Shown piece by piece: positions 10,321 to 19,849 of a stretch of DNA of 64,000 nucleotides. Position 1 is the stretch's first letter; each line of letters starts with the position of its first letter. The position numbers and the translations under genes were made by a program. The notes below the pieces were generated by a model. It saw nothing but the letters and a program-made list of their open reading frames with translations. It had not been told where the DNA came from and searched no databases. Origin of the DNA: Siphonodentalium dalli (taxonomy: Eukaryota > Mollusca > Scaphopoda > Gadilida > Siphonodentaliidae); assembly GCA_032622095.1 (NCBI GenBank), contig CP136068.1, forward strand, positions 3,759,314 through 3,823,313. The letters are read 5' to 3'.

Positions 10321-10661
10321 GGTCGTTTCGTACCGCAATGTTTGGTCGTTTCGTACCATGTAGAAAATCAATTGGTCGTTTCGTACCATGTAAAAAATCA
10401 ATTGGTCTTTTCGTACCGTGTGTTGTACCATGTTGGGAATGGGGGAAAACTGTATTAATTTCATACTTTATTCTTTATTTTAAAATAACAATAACATATT
10501 AACATTAACAACATTATTTTACACAACAATATGGGGCATGATATTTGATATTAACAGCAACGACAACAACTGTTGGCGCAAACAGTTTTGAACATGCCTT
10601 CAACAGACCACTGGTGGTACGAAACGACCAAGAACGAAACGACCATGGTACGAAACGTCCT
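10321..10661. repeat. Inverted clusters of GGTCGTTTCGTACC
   Basis: Four direct copies of GGTCGTTTCGTACC (one with CTTTTC) start at about 10321, 10343, 10374 and 10405. Three inverted copies lie at 10616-10661. The arrangement resembles an inverted-repeat element with iterated subterminal motifs. Two more copies are at 4922-4950. Confidence 0.65.
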
Positions 10662-11683
10662 GTACCCGTTCGCAACTGTACTGTGGCGACTCAAGTTTTA
10701 CTGAAGATGTAAAAATGAATTAATATTTACAAAAAGTAATACCCAGAGGGTGTTACAATATGACCTATGGAGAGTTGGGATCAAAATTTTTTTGATTGTG
10801 GGCCACGATTAAAAAGGGGGGGGGCATGTCAGGTTGGAACTAGAGCTGAAACGGTTGACCCATTCTTCTAACCGGTTAACCATTGGGGTTAGCCGGATTT
10901 TAACCGGTTAACCGCTAATGTCTAGCGGACTTCTCTCAAACTATTTATGTCGACATTATGCCATGCTCCAGGGACAAACCTAGGTGAGAACTAGTAGCTG
11001 AAAAAAAAGACCTTATTCACGGCATTTAACGATATTCAAAAACACGAATTCACTATTCTTTTGATGGCTCTCGTGATGTCACGGGAATGAGCAAGTGAAA
11101 TGTGTGAATGGCAGGGGGATCGCTTATTTGCCGTGATCAGCATATGTTTGGGCATTTGTAAAATGAGTAACAATAGTATGGGTAAAACGAGTAACAAAAC
11201 TATACATTAAAGATTTGTAATATATCATCATTATCATCATCAGTATATCCTCCAACGAATTCTATATAAAGACAAGACAGTAATAACTAATAACTATAGA
11301 ACAAAAAGGAAGGTCAGTTAGGTCACAGACTCACAGTCCTATTCAGTATTCCAACTATTCGTCGGTATCATGATCGCGGACACTAACTATCGATAGCCAT
11401 GTTAACTTTTCAAATTTCAATATGAAATAATACCGAGTCTGAGGGGTGTCAATCAGATGACAGATTCACCGATTCAGTGACGTCATTACTTTGAACTATC
11501 CAGCCTGGATACACAGTGACTGCCCATGTGCTCTCGTCGGAAGATCAGAGAAAACTTCAAAGGCCGGAATTGATTGAAGGTGGCCGACACGCTACTCAGT
11601 GTCTGAAACATCCGCGTGCACCAGTTAATGCTGCATTGCACGCTACTATCAGTGGCACAGGGGTTAGAATTACTTTTGCATCA

Positions 11684-12547
11684 TTTATTAGCTCAACTTA
11701 CTTTGTAAGTTTTAGCTATTGCCATGGCTTGGCGTCCGTGTGTGCGTGTGTCCGTCAACAATTTTCTTTGGCGTGGGCTACAGGTCGTATCTTTGGTCTG
11801 ATCTTTATGAAATTTATCATGAATGTTGACATTGACATGTAGATGGCCACCATCATGATTTTACTCTTTGCATCACTAAATCCTTTGACACATCCTACAG
11901 ACCACATCTCTGATCCGATCATCACCAAACTTCATATGGATCATCGGGGCGATCTTTAGATGGGAATGAGTCATTTTGGGGTCATTTGGCCAAAAAACAT
12001 GGCCGCCGACAGCCATATTGGATTTTACTCTTTGCATTACTAAATACTTTGCCACACCCTACATACCACATCCCTGATCTGATCATCACCAAACTTCATA
12101 TGGATCATCGGGTTGACCACTTGATGGGAACAAGTCATTTTGGGGTCATTCAGCTAAAAAATATTGTACCAATGGCCATTTTGAATTTTACTCTTTGTAT
12201 GACTAAATATTTCTACAAAATCCATTAGCATAGGCTATAGACCGATCTGTTTGTTTGATCTTTATGAAATTTGTCATGGATGTTGACATTGACATGTAGA
12301 TGGGAACGAGTCATTTTGGGGTCATTCGGCAAAAAACCATGGCCACTGGTGGCCATTTTAGAATTTACTCTTTGCATCACTAAATCCTTTGGCACACCCT
12401 ACAGACCACATCCCTGATCCGATCATTATGAAACTTGTCATGAATGTTGATATTGACATGTAGATGGGAACGAATCATTTTGGGGGTATTGGTTTCTCTT
12501 CGCATTTACATTTTGTCTTATTAATTCCTCCATTTACTGTCAACCAT
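11684..12547 (+). repeat. ATGGCCGCC-monomer repeat, left part
   Basis: This starts at TTAGCTCAACTTACTTTG and consists of monomers of roughly 155-160 bp with TTTACTCTTTGCAT, TTTGGGGTCATT and ATGGCCGCC words. The family also occupies 24538-26545, 28240-28800, 50196-50480 and 50980-51440. Its right end continues after the retrotransposon at 17766-17827. The frame at 11516-11842 begins without ATG and crosses into it, so I do not call it a gene. Confidence 0.75.
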
Positions 12548-12735
12548 TGTAACATGGCACACATTATGTTAGACTCTGTGTGCTTCGTACGTCTAGTACG
12601 AGGTTCCGTTATGTAAAACCAGGATTACCGATGGACATGAATTATGAGTTTGAATTGTTGAAAGTAACCGATTCTCGTCATTAAAGATTAATCACTTTGA
12701 ATCTTATTAATCATGTGCTCAGACAACATGAAACA
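12548..12735 (+). repeat. 5' LTR, 188 bp
   Basis: It begins TGTAACATGG and ends CATGAAACA. A possible polyadenylation signal, ATTAAA, is at 12680-12685. A small hairpin, TCGTAC with GTACGA, lies about 45 bp in. No clear TATA box is visible. It matches the 3' LTR base for base in my reading. Confidence 0.95.
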
Positions 12736-12753
12736 TGGTGGCAGCGGTAAAGA
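12736..12753 (+). other. Primer binding site candidate
   Basis: TGGTGGCAGCGGTAAAG begins immediately after the 5' LTR. The leading TGG is complementary to a tRNA CCA end and the next bases would pair with a tRNA ending CTGCCACCA. I cannot name the tRNA. Confidence 0.65.
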
Positions 12754-12814
12754 AATGAACTAATATATATACTCTGATAATTATTTCTTGTATTTGAGCA
12801 CTATATTATCAATA

Positions 12815-15800
12815 ATGGCCAGTTTGAAAGCACCTGAACCCCTGGACTTTGATTCATTGAACGTGGGCGAAAGATGGACCACATGGAAAGAAGGACTCAA
12901 ATTATACCTTGACTTAGCACATCCTGACAAAGATGATGTCTATAAGAAAAAAATGCTGTTGTACCTCATTGGCACAAGAGGCCGTGAAATATATGAAACA
13001 TTCCAATTTGACGAAAATGAGGATGTAGAGCTCTTGGAGCTGTCTGATGTATTTGATAAGTTTGATGCATATTGTGCACCAAAGAAGAATGAAACAGTAG
13101 AAAGGTATAGATTCAACACAAGGAACCAAGAAGTAGGGGAAACAATATCGACATATGTAACTGAACTACAACTTTTGACTAGGTACTGCAATTTCAATCA
13201 GTTACACGAATCACTTGTTCGCGATCGCATTGTATGTGGAATTGTGGATTCCGTTGTGCGAGAGAGACTACTCCGTGAACATAATCTTGATTTGAACACC
13301 TGTATAGAAATATGCAAAGCAGCAGAACTTTCAAAAGACCAGATGCGTCAGTTGAGTACAAATTCTGGGAACAATGACACAGTTCACTTCATGAAAGGTG
13401 AGAAGCCACGACCTATGACATCTGACTGTAAATTTTGTGGCCGAAAACACGAATTACGCAAAGAGAAATGTCCTGCTTATGGCAAAGTGTGTTCCAAATG
13501 TCATGTAAAAAACCACTTCGCAGTGAAATGTGGGCGTATTCATTCAGCATTCGGTTACAACAAACCAGACACTCAACCAAAAGTAAATTACCTGTGTGAG
13601 AATGAATTCACAGATGATGATGGACATTATACTCGATCGACAACAGATCTTCGAAGAAACGACTATTCTCGTACTGGTAATATGCATGCTAATAACCACT
13701 TGCATGAGACAGGTCATTCTGATGTGCACAGACAGTATACACGTGGCCAACACAACGCAAAATCTTATGTACCGGATATGTACTACGACACTGTTCAGAT
13801 TCTGTCAACAACTGAGCGTGAACTCTCTGCTAACGTTAAGAAACGCCATTTGGATGTGAATACCGGCATAGGTAATGTAACCCAGCTTGGGTCTACCTCA
13901 ATCAATGTGCAGAGTATTAGTCCCAGCAACGATAATTATACAGACTTTAAGAGTGCTGAAGCAGCATTAGACGACAGATGCATTCCTGGTGTTAATATCA
14001 ATCGATTGGGGGGTATTGGAACTTCTGACAACCATATGCATGCGATGTGGGAAGATGACCATTCCATAATTGCATCCAGTAGCCAGACGCATGCGATGTG
14101 GGAAGACGACAATTCCATAATTACATCCAGTAGCCAGATATTTCCTCGTGTGGCTCAAGAAAAGCGAATCATGAGAGATATAGAAAACCATGATGAAACA
14201 AGGAACGTGGCTTTGGCATGTAATAACGATCCTACCGCCCATGTGCATGAGACATCAGGAAATGTCAGTTATTCACACGATAATTGGACGATGTTTCGTA
14301 AATCTAATGTTGTTCCGGACAGCGACGAATATTTCGATGTTATTAGCACCATAAACTTTGATCAACGACAACCTAGTAGAGTTAGACATCCTAGAAACCA
14401 TTTGCATGCGACTATGGAGATTCAAGGGAAATTAATCAAATTTCAGGTGGACACTGGGGCATCATGCAATGTGATACCACGCTGCAAATTATCGGGCATT
14501 GCATATGAGCTCAATGATGCTCATCAGGTGCTCAAAGCATACAATAAAACGGAAGTGGTTCCAGTTGGCAAGACCAAACTACATGTACTAAATCCAAAGA
14601 ATGGTCAAAATCTGCAAGTAGATTTTATTGTTATTGACCAAGACTGTACGCCTATTATTGGCATCAATTCCATACATGATCTACAGCTTATGACTGTGAA
14701 CTATGAAAACATTCTCTCTCTGATTCCTGATGGAAATCTCACAAAGGAACATGTAATTGCTGAATATTCTGTCGTTTTTGAGGGCACCGGTCTCCTACCA
14801 GGAGAATATCATATACAGATAGATCCAACGGTGAAGCCCGTAGTACACCCGCCAAGAAAAATCCCCATATCGTTAAAAGACAAACTGAAAGCTGAATTGG
14901 AAAATCTCACTGACACTGAAATAATTACTCCTGTTACTGAGCCAACGCCATGGGTTTCGAGCCTGGTTATTGTCGAGAGGCCAGGTAAACTTCGAATCTG
15001 TATCGATCCCAAGGACCTTAATCTTGCGATACAGCGCAGTCATTACCCAACTCCTCTTATTCAGGACATATTACCGGAGCTGACGCGTGCAAAGGTGTTC
15101 TCCGTTGCAGATGCACGCAATGGGTTTTGGCATGTAAAACTTGACGAAGAAAGTTCATACTTAACAACTTTTAACACCCCGCATGGCAGATTCAGGTGGC
15201 TTAAAATGCCTTTTGGAATAAAATCGGCAACAGAGGAATATCAGAGAAGACAGAATCAAGCTCTCGAAGGGCTTGAGGGCGTGATATCTATACATGATGA
15301 CATTTTGGTTTATGGAGAAGGCGAGACATTCGAACAAGCCACAGCAGACCATGATATAAAATTTCTAGCCTTGTTACAAAGATGCAGGGATGTGAACCTG
15401 AAGCTGAATGCATCCAAGTTGAAGTTCAAGTGTGATCAAGTGAAATTTGTTGGACATCTTCTAACTAAGGATGGAGTCCGTGCTGATCCAGACAAAATTA
15501 AAGCTGTTAAAGACATGCCGAAACCAACTGATGTCTCTTCCATTAGACGTTTCATTGGGTTCGTGAATTATATGAGTAAATTCCTTCCTCGATTGAGTGA
15601 CATATGTGAACCATTGCGCAAACTCACAACAAATGATGTTGAATGGGATTGGCACGAGACTCACGATTCAGCAGTTGAAGAGATCAAACGATTAATTTGT
15701 CAGAGTCCTGTACTCGCGTACTACGATCCGTCCAAAGAGCTAACTCTTCAATGTGATTCGTCAATGACAGGAATTGGAGTAGCACTTCTGCAAAATGAAC

Positions 15801-17560
15801 ACCCAGTTGCTTTCGCAAGTAGAGCTCTGAGCTCAACTGAAACCAGATATGCTCAAATTGAAAAGGAACTATTGTCAGTCGTGTTTGGACTAGAGCATTT
15901 TCATCAATACACATATGGGAAACATGTAACCGTGGTAAACGACCACAAACCTCTCGAGTCCATAGTGAAGAAGCCTTTGCACTCAGCTCCTCGTCGTTTA
16001 CAACGAATGTTGCTAAGACTACAAATGTATGACATCAAACTGTGTTTCAAACCAGGATCAACGGTGGTTTTAGCTGACACTCTGAGTAGAGCATATTTGT
16101 GTGGAAAAGATCCATTAACCGATGCATTTTCAAAAGAAGTTGAGGTGATAAATATGGTTCAATACTTGCCCATGACTGAGCCTAGGCTGAGGGATATTCA
16201 GAACCATACTGCAGGGGACGAAGCGCTACAGAAACTAAAGCAAATCATCCTGCAAGGATGGCCCCGCAACCGACAGGATTCACCAGCAGTTGTGAAACCG
16301 TACTTTGATTATCGTGATGAAATGAGTGTACAAGATGGCATTGTGTTCAGAGGAGAGAGAGCTGTAATACCGAAGACATTGCGTGCTGATATGATGAGAA
16401 GAATACACTCTTCTCATATTGGAATTGGTGGATGCCTACGTCGAGCAAAGGAATATCTATATTGGCCTGGAATGCATTCTGAAATAAGGCAATATATTGA
16501 GTGTTGTGAGACATGTCAAATGTTTGAAAGCAAACAAGCAAAGGAAACATTGATTCCACACAGTGTTCCCAACAGACCATGGGCAAAGGTCGGGGTTGAC
16601 TTGTGTTATTTTAATGAATGCAATTATCTCATTACTGTTGACTATTATTCAAATTTCTGGGAGATTGACCTCCTCAACAACTTGAAGCCACATACAGTGA
16701 TACACAAGTTACGGGGTCAGTTTGCTCGTCACGGAATTCCAGACACAGTGATTTCTGACAATGGCCCACAGTTCGCCTGCGAGGAATTCAAACAATTCGC
16801 TAAAAGCTGGGATTTTGAACATGTTACATCATCACCAACATATGCGCAAAGCAACGGTAAAGTGGAACAGGCTGTACAATCCGCGAAGAGATTGATGAAG
16901 CGTGCGTTGAGTTCGAAGTCCGATGTTTACCTTGCTATATTGGATTTGCGTAATACACCAACGCAAGGTTTCTCAACTAGTCCCGTGCAGCGTCTGATGA
17001 ATAGACGAACTAAAACACTACTGCCTACAAGAGAGTCGCTTCTTCAGCCTCGTATATCTGAAACTGTATCATCTGAGTTGCAGTACAGCAAACAACGACA
17101 GAAATTATATTATGATCAGAATGCTCGTGACTTGGACGTGATACCGGAAGGATCGCCAGTCTGGATAGCTCCGAAACCCAATGACCGATCAAAAACATGG
17201 GCAAAAGCAGTGGTCACGAAGCAGTTAGACTTCAGGTCTTATGAAATGCAAACAGAGAGCGGACGAACACTAAGACGAAACAGAAGAGACATACGGCTAT
17301 TCAAAGGGTCAGTGATACCTGAATTTCGTGACTTAGTTCACACTAGAGTCACAGCTGAAACTGACGACAAAGAAAGTGCTTCAGATCACAAGGAGAATAC
17401 ACATGACTTTGAAATTCCAAATAGGAATTCAAATGTTTCGCTTGAAATTCCAAATGATGATGCAACCATAACCAATACGGATCATAGACAGGAACAGCCT
17501 GTCACAATCACTCGATCTGGCAGAACAGTTGTTAAACCAAAACGTTTCCAAAACTTATAA
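12815..17560 (+). CDS. Gag-Pol polyprotein of Ty3/gypsy retrotransposon
   Basis: This is a single 1581-residue polyprotein for retrotransposition. I start at ATG 12815 (A at -3, G at +4). The frame stays open upstream to 12788 but there only from TTG. Order: Gag; two zinc knuckles (C205-C208-H212-C219 and C226-C229-H234-C239); a linker with a tandem 17-residue duplication (409-425, 426-442); aspartic protease with DTG at 546-548; reverse transcriptase with catalytic D766 and the HDD motif 827-829 in place of YxDD; RNase H with D981, E1016 and D1043; integrase with a zinc site (H1198, H1201, C1231, C1234) and D1262, D1315, E1351, giving the D-35-E spacing. The C-terminus carries a TRSGR motif typical of metazoan gypsy elements. 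There are no stops or frameshifts and no separate gag and pol frames. All key residues are present, so it looks functional. Expression would depend on the LTR. Confidence 0.95.
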   Translation: MASLKAPEPLDFDSLNVGERWTTWKEGLKLYLDLAHPDKDDVYKKKMLLYLIGTRGREIYETFQFDENEDVELLELSDVFDKFDAYCAPKKNETVERYRFNTRNQEVGETISTYVTELQLLTRYCNFNQLHESLVRDRIVCGIVDSVVRERLLREHNLDLNTCIEICKAAELSKDQMRQLSTNSGNNDTVHFMKGEKPRPMTSDCKFCGRKHELRKEKCPAYGKVCSKCHVKNHFAVKCGRIHSAFGYNKPDTQPKVNYLCENEFTDDDGHYTRSTTDLRRNDYSRTGNMHANNHLHETGHSDVHRQYTRGQHNAKSYVPDMYYDTVQILSTTERELSANVKKRHLDVNTGIGNVTQLGSTSINVQSISPSNDNYTDFKSAEAALDDRCIPGVNINRLGGIGTSDNHMHAMWEDDHSIIASSSQTHAMWEDDNSIITSSSQIFPRVAQEKRIMRDIENHDETRNVALACNNDPTAHVHETSGNVSYSHDNWTMFRKSNVVPDSDEYFDVISTINFDQRQPSRVRHPRNHLHATMEIQGKLIKFQVDTGASCNVIPRCKLSGIAYELNDAHQVLKAYNKTEVVPVGKTKLHVLNPKNGQNLQVDFIVIDQDCTPIIGINSIHDLQLMTVNYENILSLIPDGNLTKEHVIAEYSVVFEGTGLLPGEYHIQIDPTVKPVVHPPRKIPISLKDKLKAELENLTDTEIITPVTEPTPWVSSLVIVERPGKLRICIDPKDLNLAIQRSHYPTPLIQDILPELTRAKVFSVADARNGFWHVKLDEESSYLTTFNTPHGRFRWLKMPFGIKSATEEYQRRQNQALEGLEGVISIHDDILVYGEGETFEQATADHDIKFLALLQRCRDVNLKLNASKLKFKCDQVKFVGHLLTKDGVRADPDKIKAVKDMPKPTDVSSIRRFIGFVNYMSKFLPRLSDICEPLRKLTTNDVEWDWHETHDSAVEEIKRLICQSPVLAYYDPSKELTLQCDSSMTGIGVALLQNEHPVAFASRALSSTETRYAQIEKELLSVVFGLEHFHQYTYGKHVTVVNDHKPLESIVKKPLHSAPRRLQRMLLRLQMYDIKLCFKPGSTVVLADTLSRAYLCGKDPLTDAFSKEVEVINMVQYLPMTEPRLRDIQNHTAGDEALQKLKQIILQGWPRNRQDSPAVVKPYFDYRDEMSVQDGIVFRGERAVIPKTLRADMMRRIHSSHIGIGGCLRRAKEYLYWPGMHSEIRQYIECCETCQMFESKQAKETLIPHSVPNRPWAKVGVDLCYFNECNYLITVDYYSNFWEIDLLNNLKPHTVIHKLRGQFARHGIPDTVISDNGPQFACEEFKQFAKSWDFEHVTSSPTYAQSNGKVEQAVQSAKRLMKRALSSKSDVYLAILDLRNTPTQGFSTSPVQRLMNRRTKTLLPTRESLLQPRISETVSSELQYSKQRQKLYYDQNARDLDVIPEGSPVWIAPKPNDRSKTWAKAVVTKQLDFRSYEMQTESGRTLRRNRRDIRLFKGSVIPEFRDLVHTRVTAETDDKESASDHKENTHDFEIPNRNSNVSLEIPNDDATITNTDHRQEQPVTITRSGRTVVKPKRFQNL
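14039..14141 (+). repeat. In-frame 51-bp tandem duplication in the polyprotein
   Basis: Two 17-residue units starting HAMWEDD and ending SSSQ lie side by side in the linker between the zinc knuckles and protease. They differ at a few positions, so the duplication predates this insertion. Confidence 0.8.
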
Positions 17561-17571
17561 AGAAGAGAGGA
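17559..17571 (+). other. Polypurine tract
   Basis: AAAGAAGAGAGGA-type purine run directly before the 3' LTR, overlapping the stop codon of the polyprotein. It is the expected plus-strand primer site. Confidence 0.8.
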
Positions 17572-17759
17572 TGTAACATGGCACACATTATGTTAGACTC
17601 TGTGTGCTTCGTACGTCTAGTACGAGGTTCCGTTATGTAAAACCAGGATTACCGATGGACATGAATTATGAGTTTGAATTGTTGAAAGTAACCGATTCTC
17701 GTCATTAAAGATTAATCACTTTGAATCTTATTAATCATGTGCTCAGACAACATGAAACA
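17572..17759 (+). repeat. 3' LTR, 188 bp
   Basis: Same length and, in my reading, same sequence as the 5' LTR. ATTAAA is at 17704-17709. It is followed by the AACCAT target duplication. Confidence 0.95.
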
Positions 17760-17765
17760 AACCAT

Positions 17766-17827
17766 TAAATTATTCCCCTACCTAAGTTGAGCTACAGTGT
17801 CATTGACACTTCTATCTTAATATTTTG
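17766..17827 (+). repeat. Right end of interrupted monomer repeat
   Basis: TTAAATTATTCCC...CAGTGTCATTGACACTT matches the end of the array near 26488-26545. The GTGTCATTGACAC hairpin is the terminal feature in both. This confirms that the retrotransposon landed inside this repeat. Confidence 0.75.
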
Positions 17828-17970
17828 AGGGTACCATGGCATTATTCACGTTCACATTCAACTGACAGAGCGGGATGCGGTTTCATCCAGTTCATTTTTT
17901 TCTAACCGGTTACGTCGGTATCAGGATGCGAACCGGTTATCCGGCTGTCCGTTTCAGCTCTAGTTGGAAC

Positions 17971-18660
17971 TTTGCAACAGTTAGGAAATCTTGAGGTATC
18001 AGTTGTAAAATTCCAACATGTGCAAAGGAATTTTACGAACTTGGGAGTGTGTTTGCTTCATTGGGAGTGTGTTTGCTTCAGTTTGGAGGGAGGCGACTGG
18101 GGTGGGGCGATCAGGTCCATGCAGTTGAAAATTTCAAAGTTGACAACCCACTGCTCTGTTACATAATGGCGTATGCCAACGACCTGGGCCAATGTGATGA
18201 TCTAGGGGTAGATGATGAGTGAAGAGTAGATCATGATGATTTCGTTATTTGATACATCATATATGTATTAACATGTGACAAGTATTGTAACATATATATG
18301 GAGACTCATGACTTCTCTTCTCTAATGACTCGTTGACTCCCACAGACAAAGAGAGGTCAGAGAAAGGTTACGGCATACCAGATTGGACAAAGGAGACGTC
18401 AGAAGCAGGCTAATTAATGTTACGTGATGAGGCACTGCAACCGACCTCTTGGGTTAAAGTGCATGCAGGGAATGTAATTAGTAAGTCTAGGGAATGCCTT
18501 TCTTCCGTGCATCAAGGATGTTACTGGTACATGTAGGTGGGCGTATATTATGTATCACTACTCCTCCCCTCATTTAAAAAAATTTGCACCCGGCCGAAGT
18601 ACAAATTTTTTCCAGTAGAGTGGAAGAGTGGATTGAAATTGGGCATTATAAGTAGTAATG
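17971..18660. other. No gene seen
   Basis: A 20-bp direct repeat, TTGGGAGTGTGTTTGCTTCA, occurs twice in tandem at about 18043-18082. I see nothing else recognisable. Confidence 0.4.
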
Positions 18661-19012
18661 GTGGGCACTATGGCCCAGTACCGCCCAGAGATGGGCACTA
18701 TGGCCCAGTACCCCCCAGAGATGGGCACTATGGCCCAGTACCCCCCAGAGATGGGCACTATGGCCCAGTACCCCCCAGAGATGGGCACTATGGCCCAGTA
18801 CCCCCACTGGGCCATAGTGCCCATGTCTGGGGGGATACTGGGCCATAGTGCCCATCTCTGGGGGGGTACTGGGCCATAGTGCCCATCTCTGGGGGGTACT
18901 GGGCCATAGTGCCCATCTCTGGGGGGTACTGGGCCATAGTGCCCATCTCTGGGGGGTACTGGGCCATAGTGCCCATCTCTGGGGGGTACTGGGCCATAGT
19001 TCCCACCCTGAG
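18661..19012. repeat. 30-bp minisatellite arranged as a giant palindrome
   Basis: Five direct units of the form GGGCACTATGGCCCAGTACC run from 18661 to about 18804. They are followed at once by seven inverted units starting at 18808, 18840, 18871, 18901, 18931, 18961 and 18991. The switch point is at about 18805. Reading frames on both strands are open only because the unit is a multiple of three. Confidence 0.95.
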
Positions 19013-19384
19013 GATAGATGTTCCTGTCATTGATGTGACATTTCTGATCGAAAAAATGAAAATGGACTTAGACATTTTTTCATTACTAATTTAAAGTTTG
19101 TATAATTCTGACCAGAGATGACACATCGACACGAACAGAATCAATTGGTGGGGATCCTACAGTGAAAACGATTTTGTTGAAATTTATCATTTATTTTTCA
19201 AAAACAAGAACAACTAGAGGTCAGATTCCATGGAATCAGATATACTTCCACGGTATCCCATTCCATGAGTGTGTTATGCGTATAGGTGTGTTCCACGCGA
19301 ATGCATATTGGTGTTTTGTGATCCGATGGTGGACTTGCTTTGGCATTTATAAATAAGATATATATTCCAAAGGTTTGTGTCATT
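19013..19384. other. No gene seen
   Basis: No recognisable feature apart from being downstream (on the minus strand) of the tRNA-like boxes at 19385-19449, so it could be the body of a SINE. Confidence 0.3.
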
Positions 19385-19449
19385 TGGTTCGACCCACCGT
19401 GGATGCTTAATGACAGTGTATTGCATCTTGGTCGTGACCAACTGAGCCA
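19385..19449 (-). repeat. tRNA-derived SINE head candidate
   Basis: On the minus strand TGGCTCAGTTGG (19438-19449) matches a tRNA A box and GGGTCGAACC (19385-19394) matches a B box with one change. Their spacing of about 43 bp is normal for pol III tRNA promoters. The D and T stems do not pair well, so it is not a functional tRNA. Confidence 0.4.
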
Positions 19450-19849
19450 CCATTCACCCCAGCCAATCAGTTTATTTTTATTCGGTAGGGATATATTTTA
19501 GAGCTAATTATAAACCCTCCCCAAGACGCCCATATCAATTTCAACGGTCACGAAATTTGGCATGTCTGATCGACATGTATAGAAATATGGTGTAAAGCAT
19601 ATCAATGTACCATAACTCTGTTATTTCATATTTATTGGATAGTTCTTTCAGTTTCAGATTCAGAATCTTTTACTTTTAATGGCGGAGGAAAGACCGCTTG
19701 GTTAATTAATTAATTATTATTTCAGTGTGTCATCGCTACACTATAGTCATTGACGTCTTTTTAATAGAGTTAACTGTACTCGAGAGATAACTATATCACA
19801 ATTGATAATGCTAGCTGAGTGCTCACCCGTCCGCTCTGAAGCTAATGTT
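19450..19849. other. No gene seen
   Basis: AT-rich sequence without recognisable features. Confidence 0.35.

Larger units (their letters stand above)
12548..17759 (+). mobile_element. Complete Ty3/gypsy LTR retrotransposon
   Basis: All parts of an intact element are present: two 188-bp LTRs with TG...CA ends, a primer-binding-site candidate directly after the 5' LTR, a single uninterrupted gag-pol frame, a polypurine tract, and a 6-bp target duplication AACCAT (12542-12547 and 17760-17765). I read no difference between the LTRs, so insertion was recent. The order protease, reverse transcriptase, RNase H, integrase places it in Ty3/gypsy (Metaviridae) and not Ty1/copia. No envelope frame is seen. 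It interrupts the ATGGCCGCC-monomer repeat inside the hAT-like element. Confidence 0.95.
10841..17962. mobile_element. hAT-like element split by nested insertions
   Basis: A 14-bp perfect inverted repeat, TAGAGCTGAAACGG with CCGTTTCAGCTCTA, is flanked by the perfect 8-bp direct repeat GTTGGAAC (10833-10840 and 17963-17970). These are hAT hallmarks. Subterminal AACCGGTTAACC words occur at both ends. Removing the inner repeat and retrotransposon leaves roughly 980 bp with no transposase, so it is non-autonomous. It carries the tandem-monomer repeat at 11684-12547 and 17766-17827, which is itself split by the LTR retrotransposon. Confidence 0.85.

Noticed and set aside
11516-11842. 108-codon open frame inside the hAT-like element
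   Set aside because: It begins without ATG and its second half is the monomer repeat.
12788-12814. Upstream start of the polyprotein
   Set aside because: The frame begins with TTG here. The first ATG, in a better context, is at 12815, so nine codons were dropped.
18537-19094. Several overlapping open frames in the palindromic minisatellite
   Set aside because: They read the 30-bp repeat in different frames on both strands and show no domain.
19385-19449. Functional tRNA gene
   Set aside because: A and B boxes are present but the D, T and acceptor stems do not pair. The same holds for 56225-56295.
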